Of a stretch of DNA of 44,541 nucleotides, positions 8,617-18,036 are shown piece after piece. The stretch is from a virus, in IMG/VR virus record IMGVR_UViG_3300042889_001346, positions 1 through 44,541 of that record. The stretch is one strand, 5' to 3'. Position 1 is the first letter of the stretch. Each line of letters begins with the position of its first letter. A program made the translations under genes and the position numbers. The notes under the pieces were generated by a model. The model saw only the letters and a list, made by a program, of their open reading frames with translations, did not search any database and was not told where the DNA came from.

Positions 8617-9942
8617 ATGTTTTATATAGTAGAGACAGAGGAGCAAATACAGCTTCTAAAAAATTTAGGAAGGAAAGGAGGGTATGTAGAAGTCATTTCT
8701 TCAAATGATAACTACCATCCACTTCTTACAACTACTGTAGCAATCTACTTAAGACCCTTAGATCATCCAGAAGGATACATTATTCCAATAAGCCATGACG
8801 AAGGATTAAACTTATCAAAAGATTGTGTCTCTGACATACTAAAAGAATACACAACCCTTTATACGTTTGATAAGAAAGAATTGATGTACCACTTTATATT
8901 AAAGGATGTTATAGATCTTTCCCTACTTTATTCAATGACTTCTTACAATAGACTTGAACTTCCAAGATCTAATTCAACTTGCAATTGGTATTACAATCGC
9001 TTTCATGATTTTAAAGAAATAAATGCTATAATTCCAATATCAAAGCTATTTGAAAAATGTGAGGAGAATTATAAGTCATTACAAAAGATATTGCAGATTG
9101 CAATACCCAATGGCTTTGATTTCTATAATAAAACTGCAACGTCTGTTTTCTTTATGATTGAGAGAGCTGGACTGAGAATAACCTATCAATCTTTTCTAGA
9201 ATTGTTTAAACCAAACAATCCTGTATATAGTATTGATAACAATATTATATATACTTCGTATAATTTATATAATACAACTTCTCGTCCAACAAATGCTTTT
9301 AATTCAGTAAATTTTGCTGCAATACCAAAAGCACCTGAATTTAGAAAAGCAATTATTCCTCAGAACGATGTATTTGTAGAAATGGACTTTGATGGATATC
9401 ATTTAAGACTATTATGCGAACAAATAGGTTATGAATTAACAGATGAATCCGCACACGTTCAATTGGCTAGACTGTACTTCGGTAAAGATGAAATAGCTGA
9501 AGATGAATATGCGAAAGCAAAACAAATTAACTTCCATGCCATTTACGGAAAGATTCCACCTGAGTATGCTTTCTTAGAAATCTTCGATAAGATTCAGAAT
9601 TATATAAACGGTCTTTGGAAGCAATTTAAAGAACAAGGATATGTAGAAGATCCAATATCAGGAAAAAGATTTACACAAGATCTTCCAGAGATGCATCCGC
9701 AGAAGCTTATGAACTATATGATGCAGAGCTTGGAAACCTCAAGAAATATTCTTATATTAAAAGATGTGCTTATGTTTCTTCAAGATAAGAAGAGCAGTTT
9801 AGCACTCTATACTTATGATGCTTTTGTATTTGACTTTGATAAATCAGACAGCAAGGAAACACTAGAATCTTTAGAAAAAATAATGAACCAGGGAGGAAAA
9901 TACCCTATAAAGTTCAAATACAGTAGTAACTTAGTTTTATAA
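8617..9942 (+). CDS. DNA polymerase, family A (compact, divergent)
   Basis: 441 residues, against 550-900 usual for PolA-type polymerases. All three palm motifs are visible. Motif A is MDFDGYHLRLL (Asp257 in place of the usual DYSQIELR). Motif B is AKAKQINFHAIYG (Lys302, Tyr310). Motif C is YTYDAFVFD (Asp401; the usual HDE is YDA). The N-terminal ~180 residues resemble the position and strand pattern of a 3'-5' exonuclease domain but lack a DxE start motif (VEVISSND instead), so proofreading is probably absent or supplied elsewhere. It lies upstream of SSB, UvsX, exonuclease and helicase genes, so it is likely the replicative enzyme. The otherwise T4-like gene set would predict a family B polymerase. 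Confidence 0.75.
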   Translation: MFYIVETEEQIQLLKNLGRKGGYVEVISSNDNYHPLLTTTVAIYLRPLDHPEGYIIPISHDEGLNLSKDCVSDILKEYTTLYTFDKKELMYHFILKDVIDLSLLYSMTSYNRLELPRSNSTCNWYYNRFHDFKEINAIIPISKLFEKCEENYKSLQKILQIAIPNGFDFYNKTATSVFFMIERAGLRITYQSFLELFKPNNPVYSIDNNIIYTSYNLYNTTSRPTNAFNSVNFAAIPKAPEFRKAIIPQNDVFVEMDFDGYHLRLLCEQIGYELTDESAHVQLARLYFGKDEIAEDEYAKAKQINFHAIYGKIPPEYAFLEIFDKIQNYINGLWKQFKEQGYVEDPISGKRFTQDLPEMHPQKLMNYMMQSLETSRNILILKDVLMFLQDKKSSLALYTYDAFVFDFDKSDSKETLESLEKIMNQGGKYPIKFKYSSNLVL

Positions 9943-9951
9943 AATAAAAAC

Positions 9952-9960
9952 CTATTTATA
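9952..9960 (+). promoter_or_regulatory. Intergenic CTATTTATA motif (copy 2)
   Basis: Exact CTATTTATA in the 19-nt gap after the polymerase gene, one base before the next ATG. If it is a promoter on this strand, the transcript would begin inside the next gene, so a different role is possible here. Confidence 0.3.
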
Positions 9961-9961
9961 A

Positions 9962-10417
9962 ATGATACAAAATAATGTAGCGCCAACAATATTCGATTAT
10001 GACATCGAGTATAATTTTAATGCAGCCGACATGAGCAATAAGTTATTTTGTACTTTTTCTTCTGAACAACAACTAGAAGGTATATTAAGTACAATACAGA
10101 CCAAATACAAGATCATTTATAACAAAATTTTCGTTCTTTATTCAAAGAGCCAAGATGAATATATCTGTACATATAATGTAGAATTTGGAAACGTTTCTAA
10201 TTTCTTAGAAAATACTATCTTAGTACATAGAAAAAAAGAATCAAACACCCTATACACAATCAATTCACTAAATCGTCTAATAGAGTCTTTAAACGGAGGA
10301 GTATTAGATACAAGCTTTAAAGTAGATTGGAATGACTATCAAAACTGCATACTATTAACAAAAGGTGCAGAACTAAAAAGAGTCAACACAAAATTATTTA
10401 GAATTATAGAACTATAG
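9962..10417 (+). CDS. Unknown protein between polymerase and SSB genes
   Basis: 151 residues, not recognised. No signal peptide, membrane segment or metal-binding motif is visible. It is Asn/Leu/Ile-rich with an even charge. Its place between a polymerase and a single-strand binding protein suggests a replication accessory role, by neighbourhood only. Confidence 0.6.
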   Translation: MIQNNVAPTIFDYDIEYNFNAADMSNKLFCTFSSEQQLEGILSTIQTKYKIIYNKIFVLYSKSQDEYICTYNVEFGNVSNFLENTILVHRKKESNTLYTINSLNRLIESLNGGVLDTSFKVDWNDYQNCILLTKGAELKRVNTKLFRIIEL

Positions 10418-10448
10418 TTGGAATATCCAATTATATTTCTTATATTAT
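10418..10448 (+). promoter_or_regulatory. Promoter TTG-N20-TATATTAT (SSB gene)
   Basis: TTG at 10418-10420, 20-nt spacer, TATATTAT at 10441-10448. The spacer begins with a small inverted repeat (TTGGA-ATA-TCCAA, 10418-10430). The gene starts 36 nt downstream, leaving a short leader. It drives the main replication operon. Confidence 0.65.
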
Positions 10449-10483
10449 ATAGATAAAAGTTTTAATTAAAAATCAGTTACATT

Positions 10484-11335
10484 ATGGACATTAATGCTAT
10501 CAAAGCTAAACTGGCCGCTTTAAACAGCACCGGAAATCAAGACCGTGAAAAAGTAGACTTCGACAAAATCTATTGGAGACCTGCAAACGGAAAATCAACA
10601 ATTAGAATCGTTCCTTCAGCTTTTAATGCTGCAGATCCTTTCACAGAATTGAAACTGCACTACAACATTGGGAAGTTCCCTATGATGTCATTGTCGAATT
10701 ACGGCAAACAAGATCCAATCGAAGAATTTGTAAAAGAGTTAAGAAAGACTTCTGATAAAGACAACTGGTCATTATCTGGAAAGTTATCTCCTAAGTCAAG
10801 ATTTTTTGCTCCTGTTATTGTAAGAGGTGAAGAAGAAAAAGGAGTTCGTCTTTGGTCATTCGGAGTAAACATCTACAAAGCATTACTTGCTTTAGCAGAA
10901 GATGAAGACATTGGAGATTTTACAGACGTAATGAGCGGATGGGATATGGTTGTAGAAAATACACCAGCAGCAGGACCAGGTCAATTCCCAACAACTACAG
11001 TTCGTATTAAACCTAAACAAACAACATTGTCAGATGATAATACTAAAGTTGACTTGTGGTTAAAAGAACAACCAAATGCTTTAGAAGTACAAACTCAGTA
11101 CGACTACGAATACATCAAGAAAAAATTACAAGAGTACCTTAACCCAGGAGAAGAAGTTGCTACACCAGCAAACATTCCAGCAGAATCAATTGCACCAGCA
11201 ACTCCGGTTGCAGTAGTGGCAGAAGAAACTGATCTATCAGCAACTTTAGGAAATCATAAAACAGATTTCACTTTAGAGACTGCAGTAGAGGGTAACAAAA
11301 GTACAGTAAATAAATTTGACGAATTATTTAACTAA
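10484..11335 (+). CDS. Single-stranded DNA-binding protein, gp32-like
   Basis: 283 residues. The first ~60 residues include a basic/aromatic opening with KIYWRPANGKSTIRIVPS, typical of phage gp32-type SSBs, where a short N-terminal segment handles cooperativity. The core (about 60-200) contains PKSRFFAPVIVRGEEEKGVRLWSF-type beta strands of an OB fold. The C-terminus is acidic and ends KFDELFN, as in gp32 tails that recruit replication partners. The zinc cysteines of T4 gp32 are absent. UvsX follows after 2 nt, as in many T4-like phages. Confidence 0.8.
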   Translation: MDINAIKAKLAALNSTGNQDREKVDFDKIYWRPANGKSTIRIVPSAFNAADPFTELKLHYNIGKFPMMSLSNYGKQDPIEEFVKELRKTSDKDNWSLSGKLSPKSRFFAPVIVRGEEEKGVRLWSFGVNIYKALLALAEDEDIGDFTDVMSGWDMVVENTPAAGPGQFPTTTVRIKPKQTTLSDDNTKVDLWLKEQPNALEVQTQYDYEYIKKKLQEYLNPGEEVATPANIPAESIAPATPVAVVAEETDLSATLGNHKTDFTLETAVEGNKSTVNKFDELFN

Positions 11336-11337
11336 TA

Positions 11338-12417
11338 ATGGCAGTTAAAAAAACAGCCCCTAAAACCGCTAGCGAGATAATCAAAGGCGGTTTCAGTCTT
11401 GATAACTTTAAGAAAAACAAAGGATTTAGTAATTCTTCTGTAAAATTTAAAGAACAAGACTGGATTAAAGTCTCAGATGCTTTTACTGAAGTAACATCTC
11501 TCAAAGGAATTCCTATGGGACATATTACTCTCTTAAGAGGACATTCTGATACAGGTAAAACTACTCTATTACTAGAAGCAGCCGTTGAAGCACAAAAGCA
11601 ACAGATACTTCCAGTATTCATTATTACTGAGATGAAATGGTCATGGCCTCATGCTCAAATGATGGGTCTTCAAGTTGAAGAAGTAGTTGATCAAGAGACA
11701 GGAGAAATAACTGACTACAAAGGATTTTTCTTATACGCAGATAGAGGAACTCTAAACACGATAGAAGACGTAGCAGTTTACATATTAGACTTAATCGATG
11801 AACAGAAGAAAGGAAATCTTCCTTATGATCTACTATTCTTATGGGATTCAGTTGGATCAGTTCCAAGTGATTTATCAGTAAGGTCGAATAAGAATAATAA
11901 TGAATGGAATGCCGGAGCAATGTCTACTCAATTTGGAAATAACGTAAATCAAAAGATTATGTTATCAAGAAAAGAAGCAAGTAAGTATACAAATACTCTA
12001 GTAGCAATTAACAAAGTCTGGACTGCAAAACCTGAACATCCAATGGGTCAACCTCGATTGGAGAATAAAGGAGGAAAGACAATGTGGTATGACGCAACAG
12101 TCATCATTACATTTGGAAACATTACCAACTCAGGTACTTCTAAAATTAAAGCTGTAAACAAAGGAAAGGAATATGAATTTGCTAAAAGAACAAAAGTTCA
12201 GATAGAGAAGAATCATATCGATGGAGTACAGTCAAGAGGAGCTATCATTATGACAAGTCATGGATTTATTGCAGACGATAAGAAAGCAATTGATGCATAT
12301 AAAGACGCACATAAAGGATCTTGGGCTAATACTTTAGGGTCAACAGACTTTACAGTAACAATAGAAGCCGAAGTAGGAGAAGATGTAAGAACCGATATGG
12401 AAATGCTCGATGAGTAA
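11338..12417 (+). CDS. uvsX: UvsX/RecA-like recombinase
   Basis: 359 residues. Walker A GHSDTGKTT (about 66-75) follows the RecA-type lead-in GIPMGHITLLR. Walker B LLFLWDSVGSVPS lies at about residues 160-173. A later segment (ENKGGKTMWYDATVIITF) fits the polymerisation core. It would promote strand exchange for recombination-dependent replication. It overlaps the downstream exonuclease gene by 8 nt. Confidence 0.85.
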   Translation: MAVKKTAPKTASEIIKGGFSLDNFKKNKGFSNSSVKFKEQDWIKVSDAFTEVTSLKGIPMGHITLLRGHSDTGKTTLLLEAAVEAQKQQILPVFIITEMKWSWPHAQMMGLQVEEVVDQETGEITDYKGFFLYADRGTLNTIEDVAVYILDLIDEQKKGNLPYDLLFLWDSVGSVPSDLSVRSNKNNNEWNAGAMSTQFGNNVNQKIMLSRKEASKYTNTLVAINKVWTAKPEHPMGQPRLENKGGKTMWYDATVIITFGNITNSGTSKIKAVNKGKEYEFAKRTKVQIEKNHIDGVQSRGAIIMTSHGFIADDKKAIDAYKDAHKGSWANTLGSTDFTVTIEAEVGEDVRTDMEMLDE

Positions 12418-13432
12418 TTATTTAGACATCCTAAATAAAATCGAAAAAAAACCAGACAGGAAACTAAACGACCATGTTTTGATTGTAGATAGTATGAATA
12501 CCTTTATAAGGTCTTTTGCAATGCTACAGTCTATGAATCCACAAGGCCATCACACTGGTGGTCTTGTTGGTTTTTTAAGGTCACTGGGTTTTCTAAATAG
12601 AACAATTGACCCTACTAGAATCATTTGCGTATTTGACGGACAAGCTTCCTCTTCAAGTAGAAAGAGTATTGATCCTGAATACAAAGCAAATAGAAATATT
12701 AAGAGGATTACCAATTGGGAAATATTCGATGATAAAGATGATGAATTCCAGAGCATGACAATGCAAATGGGACGATTGGTTGAGTACCTACAATGTTTAC
12801 CTCTTACTCTAATCTCTATTGATAAGATAGAAGCAGATGATACTATATCCTATCTAGCTCAGAAATTTGGAGCTAATGGTAAAAAGGTAACAATTGTTTC
12901 TTCTGATAAAGATTTTTTACAGATAGTGGACGAAAATATAGAAGTTTATTCCCCTATTAAGAAAAAAACCTATGGAAAAAAAGAGGTACAGGAAGAAGTA
13001 GGAGTACTTCCTGCGAATTATTTAATCATGAAAGCACTTCTAGGAGATAACTCAGACAACCTGACAGGTATAAAAGGGTTAGGACCTAAGACATTACTAA
13101 AAGAATTTCCAGGACTAGTAAAGCATCCTTTATTTGAATTAAAAGATATTCATAAAATTTGTACAGAAAAATTACAGACTAAGAAAATATTTGCACAAAT
13201 ACTGTATGATTGGAATAAAGTAAAAACTAACTATGAATTAATGAATCTTTTAGAGCCAAGGTTGGGAGATTACGAAATAGTTCATATATTAGATAAGATA
13301 AGAGAGCCAATACCTGCTCTACAGGTTGTTACTTTTTTAAACATGTTAGAGGCGGATCAAATCGAAGCTCTAAACAAAAACGTTGAAGGATGGCTTGAAA
13401 TATTTAGACCGCTTTCAACATATAAAAAATAA
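12410..13432 (+). CDS. 5'-3' exonuclease / RNase H of the FEN family
   Basis: 340 residues. The acidic metal-binding residues of the PIN-like FEN fold are visible in order: ILIVDSMN-type Asp at about 26-29, CVFDG (about 73-77), KIEADDTIS (about 142-150), SSDKDF (about 165-170), and GDNSDNLTGIKGLGPKTL (about 208-225), the last being the helix-hairpin-helix. This matches T4 RNase H and PolA 5'-nuclease, which remove RNA primers from Okazaki fragments. Because the phage polymerase lacks a 5'-nuclease domain, this gene probably supplies it. Confidence 0.85.
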   Translation: MSNYLDILNKIEKKPDRKLNDHVLIVDSMNTFIRSFAMLQSMNPQGHHTGGLVGFLRSLGFLNRTIDPTRIICVFDGQASSSSRKSIDPEYKANRNIKRITNWEIFDDKDDEFQSMTMQMGRLVEYLQCLPLTLISIDKIEADDTISYLAQKFGANGKKVTIVSSDKDFLQIVDENIEVYSPIKKKTYGKKEVQEEVGVLPANYLIMKALLGDNSDNLTGIKGLGPKTLLKEFPGLVKHPLFELKDIHKICTEKLQTKKIFAQILYDWNKVKTNYELMNLLEPRLGDYEIVHILDKIREPIPALQVVTFLNMLEADQIEALNKNVEGWLEIFRPLSTYKK

Positions 13433-13452
13433 GTTATAATAAAATAAGTTAC

Positions 13453-14805
13453 ATGACATCATTAGCAAAATTATCTTCTTACGGAAAAGGGTTCCAATTA
13501 AAAGTATTGGGAGCATTATTAACAGACAAAAAATTCTTGCTTAACACAAGAGATTTATTACGACCAGATTATTTTGATTCAGATGCTCACAAATGGATTC
13601 TAGAAACTACTATTAAGTATTATGATAAGTATCATACTACAATTTCTTTAGAGGCATTAAAAATCGAATTACAGAAAGTAGAGAATGATATTCTACAAGT
13701 AGCAGTTAAATCAGAATTGAGAAATTGTTATGAAGCAACTCAGGAAGATTTAGCATACGTTGTAGAAGAATTTACTACCTTTGCCAAGAACCAAGAACTT
13801 AAAGCAGCATTATTAAACTCAGCAGATCTTTTAAACCAAGGAGACTTTGATGGAATCAGAGGATTGATTGAAAGAGCTATGAGAGCTGGTATGGATAAGA
13901 ATATGGGTCATGAGTATAATAAGGATGTAGAGAGCCGTTATAGAGAGAACTACAGACCAACTATTCCAACACCTTGGCCGATTATGAATGAGACTATTGG
14001 AGGAGGATTCGGACCTGGAGATTTAATTATTATGTTTGGTAACCCTGGAGGAGGAAAGTCTTGGACGATGGTTGCAGCAGCAGCACATGCAGTACTAATG
14101 GGTTATAATGTAAATTACTATACTTTAGAACTTGGAGAGGATTATGTAGGTAAACGCTTTGACTGCTACTTTACAGGTTACGGAATTGAAGAAGTAAATA
14201 AGCATAGAGGAGAAGTAGAAAAAATTGTAGGTAAGTTAAAAGGAAAACTTATCGTAAAGGAATATCCACCAAAAGGAGCTTCAATTAATACAATTAAATC
14301 TCATATTCAGAAATGTATGGATATGGATCACAAACCAGATATGATTGTTATTGACTATGTCGATTATTTAAAAGCACCTTCGAAATCTCGTTTCACAGAG
14401 AGAAAAGATGAAATAGATGACGTATTCATTGCAACGAAAGGATTAGCTAAGGAACTTCAAATACCTATTCTAACACCATCTCAAGTTAATAGAATGGGTG
14501 CTAAGGATTCTGTTATTGAAGGAGACAAAGCAGCAGGTTCTTACGACAAGATGATGGTAGCAGATGTTTGTTTATCTCTATCGAGAATGAAAGAAGATAA
14601 AGTTTTAGGAACAGGAAGAATTCACGTAATGAAGAACAGATATGGAATGGACGGTATGACTTGGGATGCTAAAGTTGATACAAATAATGGACATATTGAG
14701 ATCTTAGGGCACATGTTAATCGACGAATCAGGTGACAAACCAAGAGGGAGTTACAAAGATATTGCCAATAAGTTCTTCGAATTAGAATCTCAAGTTCCAG
14801 GATAA
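13453..14805 (+). CDS. Replicative DNA helicase, DnaB/gp41-like
   Basis: 450 residues. About residues 1-150 form a helical N-terminal domain. The RecA-like domain follows with PTPWPIMNETIGGGFGPGDL, Walker A FGNPGGGKSW (about 195-204), Walker B MIVIDYVDYL (about 296-305) and PILTPSQVNR (motif H3-like Gln near 344). It unwinds the fork ahead of the polymerase. No primase gene is visible in the window. Confidence 0.85.
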   Translation: MTSLAKLSSYGKGFQLKVLGALLTDKKFLLNTRDLLRPDYFDSDAHKWILETTIKYYDKYHTTISLEALKIELQKVENDILQVAVKSELRNCYEATQEDLAYVVEEFTTFAKNQELKAALLNSADLLNQGDFDGIRGLIERAMRAGMDKNMGHEYNKDVESRYRENYRPTIPTPWPIMNETIGGGFGPGDLIIMFGNPGGGKSWTMVAAAAHAVLMGYNVNYYTLELGEDYVGKRFDCYFTGYGIEEVNKHRGEVEKIVGKLKGKLIVKEYPPKGASINTIKSHIQKCMDMDHKPDMIVIDYVDYLKAPSKSRFTERKDEIDDVFIATKGLAKELQIPILTPSQVNRMGAKDSVIEGDKAAGSYDKMMVADVCLSLSRMKEDKVLGTGRIHVMKNRYGMDGMTWDAKVDTNNGHIEILGHMLIDESGDKPRGSYKDIANKFFELESQVPG

Positions 14806-14809
14806 AAGC

Positions 14810-14818
14810 CTATTTATT
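14810..14818 (+). promoter_or_regulatory. Intergenic CTATTTATT motif (variant copy 3)
   Basis: One mismatch to CTATTTATA, 4 nt after the helicase stop, in a 54-nt gap ahead of nrdB. It is included only because it shares the post-stop placement of the exact copies. Confidence 0.2.
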
Positions 14819-14859
14819 TCTACAGCCATAATCTATAACAAATATTAAAAAAAGCCGAT

Positions 14860-15837
14860 ATGAGTCTAAAAGACGAACGCATAGTTTATAAACCATTTGA
14901 ATACCCACAAGCACACGATTACTGGCTTAAAGCGCACCAAGCGCACTGGTTACATACAGAAGTTCCAATGTCACAAGACGTAACAGATTGGAATTCAAAC
15001 CTTAAACCGCACGAAAAAAACCTTATAGGAGGAATCCTAAAAGGCTTTGCTCAAACAGAAACAGTTGTAAATGATTACTGGACATCTTTAGTAACAAAAT
15101 GGTTTAGAAAACCAGAAGTTATTATGATGGCAGTTACTTTTGGAGCTTTCGAAACAATCCATGCTGAAGCATATGCTTTACTAAACGAACAATTAGGATT
15201 AGATAATTTTGCAGAATTCTTAGAAGACGAATCAACTGCAGCTAAAATTCAATCTTTAATGGATGTTAGAGATGGAAATGCAGGAGAAACAGATTGGCAT
15301 GAAGCAGCTAGATCTCTAGCAATATTCTCAGCATTTACTGAAGGAGTAAATTTATTCTCTTCTTTTGCAGTATTGTTATCATTTAAAATGAGAAACAAGC
15401 TAAAAGGAGTAGGGCAGATAGTTGAATGGTCTGTAAGAGATGAATCACTTCACTCAGAAGCAGGATGTTGGTTATTCAGAACTTTAATGGAAGAATATCC
15501 AGAATTAAAAACAGAAAGACTTATCAACGATATTAGAGAAGCGGCAACGCTTGCTTTAGAATTAGAATTCAATTTTATTGATAAAGTATTTGAAATGGGA
15601 GATTTAGAAAACTTATCTAAAAACGAACTAAAAAACTTTATTAAACACAGAGTAAATACTAAGATGGGAGATTTAGGATTAAAACCATTAATACCTTCAG
15701 ATCAAATCGATAAAGGAGCTTTAAAACAAATGTTATGGTTTGATGCTGTAGTAGCAGGAAAACAGCATACAGATTTTTTCGCATCAAGAGTAACAAATTA
15801 TGCTAAAGGGCATATGGATTGGGACAACGCATTTTAA
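14860..15837 (+). CDS. nrdB: Class I ribonucleotide reductase, small (beta) subunit
   Basis: 325 residues. Di-metal ligand motifs are present: QTETVVNDY (first Glu), ETIHAEAY (Glu and His; the Tyr four residues after His is where the radical Tyr sits in class Ia), and EGVNLFSS and RDESLHSEAG (later Glu, Glu, His). This subunit makes the radical used by NrdA to reduce ribonucleotides to deoxyribonucleotides for phage DNA synthesis. It lies 9 nt before nrdA. The gene order beta-then-alpha is reversed from many bacteria. Confidence 0.9.
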   Translation: MSLKDERIVYKPFEYPQAHDYWLKAHQAHWLHTEVPMSQDVTDWNSNLKPHEKNLIGGILKGFAQTETVVNDYWTSLVTKWFRKPEVIMMAVTFGAFETIHAEAYALLNEQLGLDNFAEFLEDESTAAKIQSLMDVRDGNAGETDWHEAARSLAIFSAFTEGVNLFSSFAVLLSFKMRNKLKGVGQIVEWSVRDESLHSEAGCWLFRTLMEEYPELKTERLINDIREAATLALELEFNFIDKVFEMGDLENLSKNELKNFIKHRVNTKMGDLGLKPLIPSDQIDKGALKQMLWFDAVVAGKQHTDFFASRVTNYAKGHMDWDNAF

Positions 15838-15846
15838 TTTAATTTT

Positions 15847-17556
15847 ATGGGAGTAGATTACAGTACCTGGAAACCAGGTGTAGATTATCCGGAATGGATG
15901 AATGAAGTATCTTTGGCTACAATTTCAAATGGTTATTTATTACCTGATGAAAATCCAAAGAAAGCTTACAAAAGAGTTGCTGATGCAGTAGCTAAGAGAT
16001 TAGATCGTCCTGATCTAGCAAATAAATTTTACAAGTACATGTGGAAGGGTTGGTTAAACCTAGCTTCACCTGTATTATCAAACACTGGAACTGACAAAGG
16101 ACTTCCAATCTCATGTTTCGGTATAGATACTCCTGATTCAATCAGAGGTATAGGATTAACTAATGCAGAACTAATGAGACTTACTTCTTTAGGAGGAGGA
16201 GTTGGAATTGGATTAGGAAGAGTTAGAGGAAGAGGAAAGAAGATCGCAAATGGCGATACAGGTAACTCAGAAGGAATTGTGCCTTGGGCTAAGATCTATG
16301 ATTCAACTATCATTGCTACAAATCAAGGATCAGTTCGTAGAGGAGCAGCTTCTGTAAACTTAGATATTAATCACGAAGACATAAAAGAGTTTTTACGTAT
16401 TAGAAGACCTCAAGGAGATCCAAACCGTCAGTGTTTAAATTTACACCAATGTGTTTCTATTGATGATAAGTTTATGCAGAGATTAGAGCATAGAGATCCA
16501 GAGGCAATGGAATTATGGGTTGAGATTTTAAAGTCAAGAGTTGAGACAGGAGAGCCTTATCTTATGTTTAAGGATAACGTTAACAACGCTAATCCACAGG
16601 CATACGTAAAAAACAACTTAGATGTAACAATGACTAATATCTGTTCAGAGATTGCATTACATACTGACGAAGAGCATTCATTTGTTTGTTGTTTATCTTC
16701 TTTGAATATTACAAGATACGATGAGTGGAAAGATACTGACTTAGTTGAAACAGCAATCTATTTCTTAGACGGAGTATTAGAAGAATTTTTAGTTAAGACA
16801 AATGGTAAAGATTCTATGATTAGAGCACACCGTTCTGCTAAAAAAGGAAGAGCATTAGGATTAGGAGTATTAGGATGGCATTCATTCTTACAATCAAAAG
16901 GATTACCATTTAATTCAATCGCATCTACTTCTTGGACAAATAGAATATTTGCACAGATTAAAACACAAGCAGAAGCAGCTTCTAGAAAATTAGCTGAAGA
17001 GTATGGTGAACCAATCTGGTGTAAAGGAACAGGAATGAGAAATACGCATTTAATTGCTATTGCTCCAACAGTATCCAATTCAACAATCTCAGGAGGAGTA
17101 TCAGCAGGTATTGAACCAATTCCAGCAAACGTTTATACTTTTAATTCATCTAAAGGAACTTTTATTAGAAAGAATCCAGTATTAGAAAAGTATTTAGAAG
17201 ACAAAGGACATAATACAGAAGAGGTATGGCAACAAATTTTAAAAGATAGAGGATCAATTGCAAATCTACCTGAAGACATTATGCCGTTTGACGATAAAGA
17301 AGTATTCTTAACATTTGCAGAAATAAATCAATTGGCTTTAGTAGAACAGGCTTCAGTAAGACAGAAGTATGTTGACCAGGCTCAATCATTAAACTTAGCA
17401 TTCGATCCGGGAGATAGTCCTAAATTTATAAACCTTGTTCACCAGACAGCTTGGAAACTTGGATTAAAAACGTTATATTATCTAAGAACCGATTCTGTCA
17501 TAAACGGAGATATTGGAAGTAGAACTTCTGAAGACTGTTTAAGCTGTGATGGATAA
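15847..17556 (+). CDS. nrdA: Class I ribonucleotide reductase, large (alpha) subunit
   Basis: 569 residues, shorter than the ~760 of E. coli because there is no N-terminal ATP-cone; the protein starts close to the PVLSNTGT catalytic-domain region. Key motifs: LPISCFG (redox Cys), NICSEI (the Asn-x-Cys-x-Glu of the active site, about 261-266), CCLSSLN (second redox Cys), APTVSNSTISGGVSAGIEP, and a C-terminal SEDCLSCDG with the CxxC pair that is re-reduced by thioredoxin. Loss of the ATP-cone suggests loss of dATP feedback, common in phage enzymes. A thioredoxin gene is present at 25.6 kb. Confidence 0.9.
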   Translation: MGVDYSTWKPGVDYPEWMNEVSLATISNGYLLPDENPKKAYKRVADAVAKRLDRPDLANKFYKYMWKGWLNLASPVLSNTGTDKGLPISCFGIDTPDSIRGIGLTNAELMRLTSLGGGVGIGLGRVRGRGKKIANGDTGNSEGIVPWAKIYDSTIIATNQGSVRRGAASVNLDINHEDIKEFLRIRRPQGDPNRQCLNLHQCVSIDDKFMQRLEHRDPEAMELWVEILKSRVETGEPYLMFKDNVNNANPQAYVKNNLDVTMTNICSEIALHTDEEHSFVCCLSSLNITRYDEWKDTDLVETAIYFLDGVLEEFLVKTNGKDSMIRAHRSAKKGRALGLGVLGWHSFLQSKGLPFNSIASTSWTNRIFAQIKTQAEAASRKLAEEYGEPIWCKGTGMRNTHLIAIAPTVSNSTISGGVSAGIEPIPANVYTFNSSKGTFIRKNPVLEKYLEDKGHNTEEVWQQILKDRGSIANLPEDIMPFDDKEVFLTFAEINQLALVEQASVRQKYVDQAQSLNLAFDPGDSPKFINLVHQTAWKLGLKTLYYLRTDSVINGDIGSRTSEDCLSCDG

Positions 17557-17567
17557 AAAATAAAAAT

Positions 17568-18023
17568 ATGACACTATTAATTATTTCACTATTTCTAGCA
17601 GTTGTAATTTTTCTACTAACAGTAAAGCTAAAAGACTATGTAGAAGAAGTAGCGCAATTGAGAAAACAAATTGAAGAAACAGCTGCAGCTCATATAATTG
17701 AGAAAGCAAAAGTAAAAAAAGATTCAACATTTAGATCTTCAGCAGTTAACTGGGGTAAAACAATTGAACACTTTGTTCCGTTTATGACAAAGTTCCCTAT
17801 ACCGGCAGAAGATGTAGTATTCCTAGGAATGCCAATCGACTATGTAGGGTTTACTAACACAGAGAGTAAAACCAAATGTGAGGTACATTTCATTGAAGTA
17901 AAATCAGGAAATGCATTTTTAATGGGAAAACAAAAGAATATTAAAAAAGCAATTCAAGAAGGAAGAGTTCACTGGCATGAAATTGCAGTAGATGGAAACC
18001 GAGTAGAGATCACGGAAGAATAG
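17568..18023 (+). CDS. Membrane-anchored Holliday-junction-resolvase-like endonuclease
   Basis: 151 residues. An N-terminal membrane segment (about 1-18) is followed by a short helical linker and a nuclease-like core: IEHFVPFMTKFP, FLGMPIDYVGF and HFIEVKSG (Asp, Glu and Lys of the PD-(D/E)xK fold), then KAIQEGRVHWHEI. This order matches the endonuclease family related to archaeal Holliday junction resolvases (Endonuc_Holl type). It could resolve recombination intermediates before packaging, but the membrane anchor is unexplained. It lies 11 nt after nrdA. Confidence 0.75.
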   Translation: MTLLIISLFLAVVIFLLTVKLKDYVEEVAQLRKQIEETAAAHIIEKAKVKKDSTFRSSAVNWGKTIEHFVPFMTKFPIPAEDVVFLGMPIDYVGFTNTESKTKCEVHFIEVKSGNAFLMGKQKNIKKAIQEGRVHWHEIAVDGNRVEITEE

Positions 18024-18032
18024 CTATTTATA
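18024..18032 (+). promoter_or_regulatory. Intergenic CTATTTATA motif (copy 4)
   Basis: Exact motif beginning one base after the nuclease stop codon and ending 4 nt before the start of the lectin gene, at the switch from DNA metabolism to secreted proteins. Confidence 0.3.
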
Positions 18033-18036
18033 TGAA

